From contig CAMJWQ010000056.1 of NCBI GenBank assembly GCA_946409475.1, positions 1 through 12,980 on the forward strand: DNA of 12,980 nt, read 5' to 3'. The notes under the pieces are model-generated. The model had not been told where the DNA came from, made no database searches, and saw only the letters and a program-made list of their open reading frames with translations. The stretch comes from an uncultured Lachnospiraceae bacterium. Lineage in GTDB: Bacteria > Bacillota > Clostridia > Lachnospirales > Lachnospiraceae. Position numbers and translations under genes: made by a program. Positions 5,980 through 12,319 of this stretch are shown piece after piece (the first letter of the stretch is position 1; every line of letters begins with the position of its first letter).

Positions 5980-7552
5980 TTTATTTTATGCTGCTTTCTA
6001 TTTGCGTTTGTCCCGGGATGACGGTGATAAGACGGAAAGCGACAGTATTGACAACCAAAGAAAAATACTGGCGGATTATATAAAAAACAAATCAAATTTT
6101 ATACTATATGATGAGTATGTTGATGACGGCTATACGGGAACGGATTTTAACAGACCTGCCTTTCAGCGGATGCTTACGGATATAAAAACAGACCGTATTA
6201 ACTGCATTATCGTAAAAGATTTATCCCGTCTCGGCCGGGATTACATAGAAATGGGCTATTATTTAGAAAGATATTTTGTAAATGAGAATATTCGTTTCAT
6301 TGCCGTAAATGATAATATAGACAGCTTTATTCAAGACTATGATTTACTCCTGCCGGTCAAAAATGTTTTTAACGAGCAGTATGCAAGAGACATCTCCAAA
6401 AAAGTACAGTCGGCCTTCAAGGCCAAACAAAAGGAAGGCCAGTTTATCGGTGCTTTTCCAAGCTACGGATATCAGAGAGATGTGTATCATAAGAACAGGC
6501 TGATTATTGATGAATATGCCGCTTCCGTAGTCAGAAAAATCTTCCGTCTGTATATTGAGGGAAAAGGTAAAATTGCCATTGCGAAAATTCTGAATGAAGA
6601 AGGTATATTGTGCCCCTCGGAGTATAAAAAGGTTTCCGGCCTCCGATATACGAACGGTAACCGGCTGAGCGGAACTGCTTATTGGACCTACCCCACTGTT
6701 CATAGAATGTTATCCAATGAAATATATGCGGGAAATATGGTTCAGGGCAAAACAAAAAGGAGAATGAAGGGCAAGCCCGTCGTCCTGAATAAGGAGGATT
6801 GGATCGTTGTTCCTAATACCCATGAAGCCATCATAGACAAAGATACCTGGAACAGAGTACAGAATCTGCTAAAACGCGAAACCAAGCAGTTAAATCTTAA
6901 CGAAAATATAAGTATTTTTGCAGGATTCCTAAAGTGCGGCGACTGCGGGAGGGCACTGACGAAAAAGAAAGGTTCCGACGGCAGAATTCTCTATTATTGC
7001 TCCTCCTATACCCGTTATGGTAAGTCCTTTTGCTCACCTCACAAAATATACCAGGAGGATCTGGAAGCCATGCTCCTTTGCGATCTGAATGCTATTCTCC
7101 GCAAAACGGATAACTTAACCGGTATCATTACTGAGCAAATAAAAAATAATTTCAAAAATAACAGGCGGAAAAAACCGGAAACAAATAAGATAAATGCTGA
7201 AATGACCCACATACGGAAACTGAAAAAAGAGGCCTATGAGGATTATAAGGAAGGTATTCTTAATAAAGAGGATTTCCTGTCCTTTCGGGATGATTATCAA
7301 AAAAAAGAAAATATATTGAGAAAAAAGCTTGCTTTATTGAATGATACTGTGAATAATAATAAATATTCCGGGGCATGTGATTCCCCGTGGCTGAAAAACC
7401 TTATGCAGTCACAGAAGGTTTTAGCACTGGACAGGAGTACCATAACAGATATGATAGATATGGTCTATGTTTATGAGAACAGGAAAATAAAAATTATTTA
7501 TCATTTTTCCGAGGAAGCGGATCAAATGCTGAAACAGTTAAGTGAGATATAG
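5966..7552 (+). CDS. Large serine recombinase (TnpX/TndX-like site-specific DNA recombinase)
   Basis: A 528-residue cytoplasmic recombinase that cuts and rejoins DNA at paired attachment sites through a serine-linked intermediate. Domains in order: resolvase catalytic domain (about 5-150) with nucleophile Ser16 in YLRLSRDD, then IDNQRK and DLSRLGRDY carrying Arg88 and Arg91; recombinase domain (about 170-290) with GAFPSYGY and the CPSEYKK region; zinc ribbon with Cys324, Cys327, Cys345 and Cys356; then a charged, Lys/Glu-rich probable coiled coil (about 390-460) and a C-terminal segment near VYVYENRKIKIIYHF resembling the tail of clostridial transposon recombinases. All catalytic residues are intact. 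The ATG at 5966 is chosen over an upstream in-frame ATG at 5933 because CAGGTG lies 5-6 bases before it and the conserved fold begins right after. No excisionase, relaxase or phage genes are nearby, so its element or invertible target is unclear. Confidence 0.95.
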   Translation: MKKDNLFYAAFYLRLSRDDGDKTESDSIDNQRKILADYIKNKSNFILYDEYVDDGYTGTDFNRPAFQRMLTDIKTDRINCIIVKDLSRLGRDYIEMGYYLERYFVNENIRFIAVNDNIDSFIQDYDLLLPVKNVFNEQYARDISKKVQSAFKAKQKEGQFIGAFPSYGYQRDVYHKNRLIIDEYAASVVRKIFRLYIEGKGKIAIAKILNEEGILCPSEYKKVSGLRYTNGNRLSGTAYWTYPTVHRMLSNEIYAGNMVQGKTKRRMKGKPVVLNKEDWIVVPNTHEAIIDKDTWNRVQNLLKRETKQLNLNENISIFAGFLKCGDCGRALTKKKGSDGRILYYCSSYTRYGKSFCSPHKIYQEDLEAMLLCDLNAILRKTDNLTGIITEQIKNNFKNNRRKKPETNKINAEMTHIRKLKKEAYEDYKEGILNKEDFLSFRDDYQKKENILRKKLALLNDTVNNNKYSGACDSPWLKNLMQSQKVLALDRSTITDMIDMVYVYENRKIKIIYHFSEEADQMLKQLSEI

Positions 7553-7560
7553 GCTTATTA

Positions 7561-7580
7561 AAAACAGGTACCATGTATAA
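7561..7580 (+). repeat. Right copy of the imperfect 20-bp direct repeat
   Basis: AAAACAGGTACCATGTATAA begins 8 bases after the recombinase stop and matches 5950-5969 at 16 of 20 positions. A shorter repeat of its first 8 bases (AAAACAGG) recurs at 7582-7589, exactly 21 bases on, about two helical turns. Confidence 0.35.
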
Positions 7581-7581
7581 T
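7576..7581 (+). promoter_or_regulatory. Possible -10 element for the exporter genes
   Basis: A perfect TATAAT lies 46 bases before the ATG of the exporter gene, overlapping the right repeat copy. The sequence 16-18 bases upstream (around 7552-7559) is a poor -35, so the promoter is tentative; read-through from the recombinase gene is the alternative. Confidence 0.3.
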
Positions 7582-7627
7582 AAAACAGGCTTACTCCATA
7601 CAGAACATACGGAACAGGGTGTGATTT

Positions 7628-8407
7628 ATGAATCAACAGACAAAAGCCAACAGCAATGAAAATACTTTACTCGTGGCTGCCCTCTTAGATATCGGTGAAA
7701 TGCTTTTGGTGTCGGGAGCTGAGGTAAGCAGAGTAGAAGATACCATGGAACGTCTTGGAAAGGCTTATCGGTTTAACCGGGTAGATATTTTTTCTATTAC
7801 TTCTTCCATTGTCCTTACGGTACAGGCAGAAAATGGGGAGGTCATTACGCAAACAAGAAGAATACGTTCCACTCAGGTCGATATGGAAAAAATCGTCCAT
7901 ATTAATGCGCTTTCCAGGGATTTATGCCTAAGTCCCAAAGGTGTTGAAGATTTGCAGAAATGCATCACAGATATCAGCGGCACAAAAAAATACCCTGCCC
8001 TTGTAAAGCTTTTGGCCTATCCCCTGATTTCGGGGCCTTTAACCGTTTTTTTCGGCGGCAGCCTCATTGATGCCGCAGCGTCCCTGATTTCCGGACTCTT
8101 TCTTTCTATCATCATAGCCCTTGGTTATAAAATGAAAATGCAGTCTCTGGTTCTCTACTTATTATGCTCCTTTGTAACGGGACTTGCTGTAATTTTATTG
8201 ATAAATTTAGGCATCGGTGCGTCTTTTGATAAAATCATTATCGGTAATATTATGCTGCTGATTCCCGGAATTTCCCTGACAACTTCCCTCAGAGATATGA
8301 TAAGAGGAGATTTGATTACCGGCTTATTGGGATTATGCGAAGCTCTTTTAAAGGCATTTGCCATTGCTGTGGGCTTTGGAACCGTTATGATTATGATTGG
8401 CTTATAA
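7628..8407 (+). CDS. Threonine/serine exporter family protein, ThrE N-terminal half (DUF1212)
   Basis: A 259-residue protein matching the N-terminal part of ThrE, which exports threonine and serine across the membrane in actinobacteria. The soluble part carries the family signature LLVSGAEVSRVED (residues 26-38) and an SSIVLTV segment. The C-terminal half, from about residue 118, has four to five hydrophobic segments, with SGPLTVFFGGSLIDAAASL and LLIPGISLTTSLRDMIRGDL characteristic of the family. The start is the ATG at 7628 after a weak AGGGTG site. It is 75 bases downstream of the recombinase, on the same strand, and 16 bases before its partner gene. In Firmicutes the exporter is usually split in two like this. 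Family is secure; true substrate in this organism is unproven. Confidence 0.88.
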   Translation: MNQQTKANSNENTLLVAALLDIGEMLLVSGAEVSRVEDTMERLGKAYRFNRVDIFSITSSIVLTVQAENGEVITQTRRIRSTQVDMEKIVHINALSRDLCLSPKGVEDLQKCITDISGTKKYPALVKLLAYPLISGPLTVFFGGSLIDAAASLISGLFLSIIIALGYKMKMQSLVLYLLCSFVTGLAVILLINLGIGASFDKIIIGNIMLLIPGISLTTSLRDMIRGDLITGLLGLCEALLKAFAIAVGFGTVMIMIGL

Positions 8408-8410
8408 AAT

Positions 8411-8416
8411 AGGAGA
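8411..8416 (+). promoter_or_regulatory. Ribosome binding site deciding the start of the second exporter subunit
   Basis: AGGAGA lies 7 bases before the ATG at 8424. A TTG at 8397 would open a frame nine codons longer but would place this site inside the gene, so the ATG is preferred. Confidence 0.65.
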
Positions 8417-8423
8417 AAATTAC

Positions 8424-8897
8424 ATGCAAACGATATTCATACAAGTTCTCATGGCTTTTTTAGGTGTTGTCGGGTTTTCCGTTATGTATAATATACATGG
8501 TTATAAAATAATCATTACCGGACTGGGTGGCTCCCTGTCCTGGATATGCTATCGGATTATATTTCATTTCAGTGAGGGCAATAAGATTTTATCCTGCTTT
8601 ACCGCCACGCTCATCATAGCTCTTCTTTCCGAAATACTGGCACGGATTTTAAAGACTCCGGTTATTTTGTTTCTGGTCCCCATGCTGGTCCCGCTGGTGC
8701 CTGGAAGCGATTTATATTATATGATGTCTTCCCTTGTCCTGCAAAACAGCAGTCTGGTAAAGTCCTATGCCATATTATTAGCCGGAGAAGCTGCCGCTAT
8801 CGCCTTTGGTATTATCATCATCACCACATTAACACAAACTGTCATCAGGTCTTCGCAATTTATCCGTAAAATAAGACGTATTCGTGCTGGGGAATAA
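8424..8897 (+). CDS. Threonine/serine exporter family protein, ThrE C-terminal half (ThrE_2, DUF3815)
   Basis: A 157-residue, almost wholly hydrophobic protein with about five membrane segments. It carries the family motif PVILFLVPMLVPLVPGSDLYY, broken here as VPLVPGSDLYYMM near the middle, and an N-terminal segment GVVGFSVMYN typical of the short subunit. It complements the larger subunit encoded just upstream, and together they equal a full-length ThrE. The ATG at 8424 follows AGGAGA with good spacing and the two genes are separated by 16 bases, so they are co-transcribed. No convincing terminator follows; the gene runs convergently toward the truncated pdaB remnant 27 bases away. Confidence 0.85.
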   Translation: MQTIFIQVLMAFLGVVGFSVMYNIHGYKIIITGLGGSLSWICYRIIFHFSEGNKILSCFTATLIIALLSEILARILKTPVILFLVPMLVPLVPGSDLYYMMSSLVLQNSSLVKSYAILLAGEAAAIAFGIIIITTLTQTVIRSSQFIRKIRRIRAGE

Positions 8898-8924
8898 ATT
8901 CACTGTCTTTTATGCTTTCCACAA

Positions 8925-9155
8925 TCAACACTCACCCCAGGCAGCATCAAAGCTTAGGGCCACCTGCTTTTTATCTGTTTCCACCGAATAAACAGGCAGT
9001 TCCTTGCCGCCGACACTATTGCTTACGGTGATTACTTCCGGCACATATAGAAAGGCACTGATAATGAGCAGTAAAACCGTAATCCAGAAAAAAACCGATC
9101 TGATTGCCCTACCTGTTAAATTTTTAATTTTATCCTTACTGCTTTCCTTGTTCAT
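8925..9155 (-). pseudogene. Truncated PdaB-like polysaccharide deacetylase (sporulation), N-terminal remnant
   Basis: A 76-residue frame with a basic N-terminus, one membrane segment (about residues 21-38) and then LPVYSVETDKKQVALSFDAAWG, which is the entrance to the NodB-type deacetylase domain of clostridial PdaB proteins. The metal-binding aspartate region (SFDAAWG) is reached and the frame then stops after two residues (Glu-Cys-stop). Full-length homologues continue for roughly 170-200 more residues. I looked in the other two frames past the stop and saw no continuation, so most of the catalytic domain is absent, not merely frameshifted. PdaB acts on the spore or cell-wall envelope. The break lies within about 50 bases of the end of the plus-strand exporter gene, so loss probably accompanied a rearrangement there. 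The remnant should be non-functional as an enzyme. Confidence 0.75.
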
Positions 9156-9261
9156 AAAAACCCCGCATATCTAAAAATCATTACTATACGATATGTGTGG
9201 ACAAATTGAAATTATGCTTAGAATTCATCTTGTAATCGTTCTATTTATACGGACAGGGAAA

Positions 9262-10131
9262 TTATATCTTCAAATTCCCTGCGCTTCCCACACTTTTACA
9301 TAACCTGATTTTCTCCATTACCAGCCTAGTAACCTCCCTTTTACCGGCCATGTTATACTTTTTAGGATCATACATATTTTCATCGGCAGATAAAGCCTCC
9401 CGTACCCCCTTTGTAAAAGCGGCTCTTAACTCCGTAGCAAAATTTACTTTACAAATACCTGACCCGATTGCTTTTGTAACCGCATCATCAGGCACGCCGG
9501 ACGCTCCATGAAGAACCAGCGGTATGGATACCAGTTCCTTTATTTCCTTTAACCTTTCAAAATCCAATTTGGGTGTTCCCTTATAGAATCCATGAGCTGT
9601 GCCGATTGCAATAGCCAGAGAATCAATACCTGTCTTTTCTGCAAATTCTTTTGCCTGCAATGGATTTGTGTATAAGGCATCCTTATCCATAACCACATGA
9701 TTATCTTCTTTCCCGCCAACAGTACCAAGCTCGGCCTCTACGGGTATTTTCATTATTTTCGCCAGCTGTGATACTTTTTTACTTACCGCTATATTTTCTT
9801 CGAAGCTTAATTTAGATCCATCAATCATAACCGATGTATAACCGGCATTTATTGCTTTTTCACATAGTTCAAAACTATTGCCATGGTCTAAATGGATGGC
9901 AACAGGTATTTCCATTTTTTTAGCCTCTTCATAAACCATTGCCCGAAACATTTCCAGGCTGGCATAGGCTACGGTAGAAGGTGTTGTCTGTATGATAACT
10001 GCAGAATTCAGTTCTTTTGCAGCCTCTATAATTCCTTGTACCATTTCCATATTTTCAGCATTAAAGGCTCCTATCGCATACTTTCCTTCCTGTGCTTTCT
10101 TTAATAGGATATCTGTACTAACTAATGTCAT
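9262..10131 (-). CDS. Class II (zinc-dependent) ketose-bisphosphate aldolase, FbaA/GatY/KbaY family
   Basis: A 289-residue TIM-barrel aldolase that reversibly cleaves a phosphorylated ketose into dihydroxyacetone phosphate and an aldehyde. Key residues match the family: catalytic Asp82 and zinc ligand His83 in HLDHG, further ligands His180 in GTAHG and His208 in LHGASG, plus Asp104 and Glu134 (VEAELGTVGG). Length and numbering fit tagatose-bisphosphate aldolases (GatY/KbaY) as well as short FbaA enzymes. The ATG at 10131 follows AAGGAG with 6-base spacing. It lies 188 bases downstream of the sugar-binding protein gene, beyond a terminator-like hairpin and after a possible promoter, so it may be partly independent. 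Candidate substrates are fructose-1,6-, tagatose-1,6- or a related bisphosphate; the 5-dehydro-2-deoxygluconate-phosphate aldolases (IolJ) belong to the same family and cannot be excluded. Confidence 0.92.
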   Translation of the reverse strand: MTLVSTDILLKKAQEGKYAIGAFNAENMEMVQGIIEAAKELNSAVIIQTTPSTVAYASLEMFRAMVYEEAKKMEIPVAIHLDHGNSFELCEKAINAGYTSVMIDGSKLSFEENIAVSKKVSQLAKIMKIPVEAELGTVGGKEDNHVVMDKDALYTNPLQAKEFAEKTGIDSLAIAIGTAHGFYKGTPKLDFERLKEIKELVSIPLVLHGASGVPDDAVTKAIGSGICKVNFATELRAAFTKGVREALSADENMYDPKKYNMAGKREVTRLVMEKIRLCKSVGSAGNLKI

Positions 10132-10164
10132 CTCATTCTCCTTAAAATTTTATTATTTTTTTCA

Positions 10165-10193
10165 TGAATATAGATGTCTTTAACGAACGGCAA
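10165..10193 (-). promoter_or_regulatory. Possible promoter upstream of the aldolase gene
   Basis: On the minus strand TTGCCG (10193-10188) and TATTCA (10170-10165) are 17 bases apart, each matching consensus at four of six positions. A 13-base dyad, GTATTTAAAATAC (10198-10210), sits directly upstream and might be a regulator site. The position between terminator and aldolase start fits an independent promoter. Confidence 0.35.
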
Positions 10194-10213
10194 ATGCGTA
10201 TTTAAAATACACT

Positions 10214-10251
10214 AAAAACAGACCGGTCATTTTCTCACCTTGTCTGTTTTT
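10214..10251 (-). terminator. Rho-independent terminator-like hairpin between binding-protein and aldolase genes
   Basis: AAAAACAGAC (10214-10223) and GTCTGTTTTT (10242-10251) form a perfect 10-bp stem, extended inside by GGT/ACC across a small internal loop, with a 9-base apical loop. On the minus strand the stem ends in five Ts, as a terminator of the transporter transcript would. It is symmetric, so it could also stop plus-strand transcription. The short T run suggests partial rather than complete termination. Confidence 0.6.
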
Positions 10252-10268
10252 AATGTAACATGTAATAT

Positions 10269-10282
10269 TAGTGAATTATCAC
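10269..10282. repeat. Short inverted repeat AGTGA-ATTA-TCACT
   Basis: A perfect 5-bp dyad with a 4-base loop lies between the binding-protein stop and the terminator-like hairpin, itself enclosed by AATGTAA and TTACATT. It may stabilise the 3' end of the transporter mRNA. Function is not established. Confidence 0.35.
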
Positions 10283-10319
10283 TATTTACATTTATTCTCC
10301 GAATATTGATACCCTATCG

Positions 10320-11339
10320 CTATTCTTCCATATATTCGTCTACGTTGTCTATTGTAATAAGCTGGAAGTCTACTTTATATCTGGATTCCACTGTTTCTCC
10401 ATTCGCTACCTTTACGGCTACGTCTATGGCTGTTGTAGCCTGTCCTTTTGCATCCTGCAATACGGTTGCCGATAAACGTCCGTCTTTAATAGCCTGCAGA
10501 GCATCGGGAATGGCATCCGTACCGATAATGATTAATTCTCTGCTTTGGGATTCAGCTGCCTGTAAAGCACCCATTGCCATATCATCATTTTCACAGACGA
10601 TAGCATCTAAATCCTGATATTTGCCTAACCAGTCTTCTGTTGTGGACATAGCCGTACTTCTTGACCAGTTAGCCGATAAGGTTGCCACGCACTCAATTCC
10701 CTCTTCTTTTAATACTGTGTTTTCAAGACCTTCATATCTCTTAATCTGTGCACTTTGTCCCATTTCTCCTTCTAAAATGGCAATTTTTCCTTCGCCGCCC
10801 AATTGCTCAATGATAAACTGTCCCATGATTTCACCGGCTTCCACATCTTCAGAGCCTACAAAGGATGCATAATCGGTACGTGTTGTTTCCGTATTCACTT
10901 CAACAACGGGTATTCCTGCCGATGCTGCCAGATCCAGAACCTGTGCCGAGCCATCCGCATCCTGCGGATTTAATATAATTACATCCACCTGTTTCGCAAT
11001 TAAATCTTCTGCCTGTGAAATTTGTTTTGCAATATCTGCCTGTCCGTCCATTAAGTACAATGTTGCATCCGGATATTCAGCTTCTACATAAGCCTGAATG
11101 GATGTACCTAATTTATTAGAATAGGTATCCGACATTGTTTTCATAAGCAAGCCGATTTTAATGCCGGATTCACTATCTGTATCCGCTGTGGTCTCTTCCG
11201 CAGAACTATTTTCTTCTGCAGTGGTGTTTTCAGCTTCCTTTTCATTTGTGCCTTCTGTTTTACTTTCTCCCGCACATGCAACAAGACCAAACATCATTAT
11301 ACCGGCAAGAGCTGTTACTAATAATTTTTTCAATTTCAT
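10320..11339 (-). CDS. Sugar-binding lipoprotein of a CUT2 ABC transporter, RbsB-like
   Basis: A 339-residue extracytoplasmic binding protein. The signal peptide ends in the lipobox LVAC with lipidated Cys22, followed by a Glu/Thr/Ser-rich tether (about 23-58). The globular domain begins IKIGLLMKTMSDTYSN and shows Peripla_BP_4 hallmarks: DVIILNPQDADG, GIPVVEVNTET, YASFVGSEDVEAGEIMGQFI, IVCENDDMAMGALQA and IIGTDAIPDALQAIKDGRLSATVLQD. This order is that of ribose/allose/inositol-type binding proteins, and the match to the family is much closer than for the binding protein of the left operon. The ATG is 8 bases after GGGAAGG and 24 bases after the permease. The ligand is probably a monosaccharide or polyol, which one is not decidable here. 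Confidence 0.93.
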   Translation of the reverse strand: MKLKKLLVTALAGIMMFGLVACAGESKTEGTNEKEAENTTAEENSSAEETTADTDSESGIKIGLLMKTMSDTYSNKLGTSIQAYVEAEYPDATLYLMDGQADIAKQISQAEDLIAKQVDVIILNPQDADGSAQVLDLAASAGIPVVEVNTETTRTDYASFVGSEDVEAGEIMGQFIIEQLGGEGKIAILEGEMGQSAQIKRYEGLENTVLKEEGIECVATLSANWSRSTAMSTTEDWLGKYQDLDAIVCENDDMAMGALQAAESQSRELIIIGTDAIPDALQAIKDGRLSATVLQDAKGQATTAIDVAVKVANGETVESRYKVDFQLITIDNVDEYMEE

Positions 11340-11363
11340 AATTTTTACCTTCCCTTTTCTTTT

Positions 11364-12305
11364 TTATTTTGATGAACTCTTAGAACGAATGTCAAAGCAT
11401 ACGGCTCCAAGAATAATCAAACCTTTAATAATTTGTTGGTAGTAAGACGATACATCCAATAAATTCAAACCGTTATTTAAGGTCCCGATGATAAGGATAC
11501 CTATTAACGTTCCTCCAATCGTACCAACACCGCCTGTCATGCTGGTTCCTCCGATTACCGCGGCAGCTATGGCATCTGTTTCGTAACCGGTACCCACTGC
11601 GGGCTGACCCGAATTCGTTCTGGAGGCAAGCACTATTCCGGCTATTCCTGCTAATACGCCCCCCAAAATATAAACCCTGAGCAATACATTCTTTACTTTT
11701 ACACCTGATGCATCGGCAGCTTTGATATTACCGCCCGTTGCATAAATATAACGGCCAAATTTCATTTTGCTCAGCATAATATGGGACAGAAGAACGATTA
11801 TCAGGAAAATAATAATAGGTACACTGCCTTTTCCAATAAAGCTGAAGCCCTCCGACGCTAAGGTGTATGGCTTTCCATCGGAATATACATAGGCAAATCC
11901 TCTTCCTATGGTCATACCTGCCAGGGTTGCCACAAAGGCAGGAACCTTCATATATGCTACAAAGAATCCGTTCATCGCTCCAAAAAGACCACATACGATA
12001 AGGGCCGCCAGAATGGCTATGACAACATTACCGGGATTGGCCACTAAAATACTTCCCGATACGACACCTGCAACAGCAATTAATGACCCCACTGTCAGAT
12101 CAATACCGCCTGTCATAATAACAAAGGTCATTCCTATGGAGATAATTCCGTTAACGGATACCTGTCTAAGTATATTAACAGCATTATCCGGTGTTCTGAA
12201 TGTCGGAGAAACGCACAGCATGATGAACCACATAATAACCAATACCATTAATATTCCATATTTTCTGGCAACATCCATATTAGTTAAGTTTTTGAATTTT
12301 TTCAC
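11364..12305 (-). CDS. Sugar ABC transporter permease, RbsC-like (CUT2), canonical; GTG start
   Basis: A 313-residue inner-membrane permease of the RbsC family with about 8-10 membrane segments. It has the textbook motifs SIGMTFVIMTGGIDLTVGS, the NGFFVAYMKVPAFVATLAG segment and the cytoplasmic loop AAVIGGTSMTGGVGTIGGTLIG. A single permease gene is present here, so the channel is presumably a homodimer, unlike the two-permease left operon. The start is a GTG at 12305 with AGGAGG 8 bases upstream; the ATPase stop codon overlaps that site. The gene is followed after 24 bases by the binding-protein gene. Confidence 0.95.
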   Translation of the reverse strand: MKKFKNLTNMDVARKYGILMVLVIMWFIMLCVSPTFRTPDNAVNILRQVSVNGIISIGMTFVIMTGGIDLTVGSLIAVAGVVSGSILVANPGNVVIAILAALIVCGLFGAMNGFFVAYMKVPAFVATLAGMTIGRGFAYVYSDGKPYTLASEGFSFIGKGSVPIIIFLIIVLLSHIMLSKMKFGRYIYATGGNIKAADASGVKVKNVLLRVYILGGVLAGIAGIVLASRTNSGQPAVGTGYETDAIAAAVIGGTSMTGGVGTIGGTLIGILIIGTLNNGLNLLDVSSYYQQIIKGLIILGAVCFDIRSKSSSK

Positions 12306-12313
12306 TTTCCTGT

Positions 12314-12319
12314 CCTCCT
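12314..12319 (-). promoter_or_regulatory. Ribosome binding site supporting a GTG start
   Basis: AGGAGG on the minus strand, 8 bases before the GTG at 12305, overlapping the stop codon of the ATPase gene. It fixes the permease start and implies coupled translation. Confidence 0.65.

Noticed and set aside
8886..8940. GCTGGGG ... CCCCAG inverted repeat as a terminator for the exporter genes
   Set aside because: The arms are 6 bp with a loop over 40 bases and no T run, and one arm lies inside coding sequence, so it is probably chance.
9156..9261. Gap between the pdaB remnant and the aldolase gene
   Set aside because: I looked for a terminator after the aldolase, a promoter for the remnant and an RNA element, and saw no convincing one.
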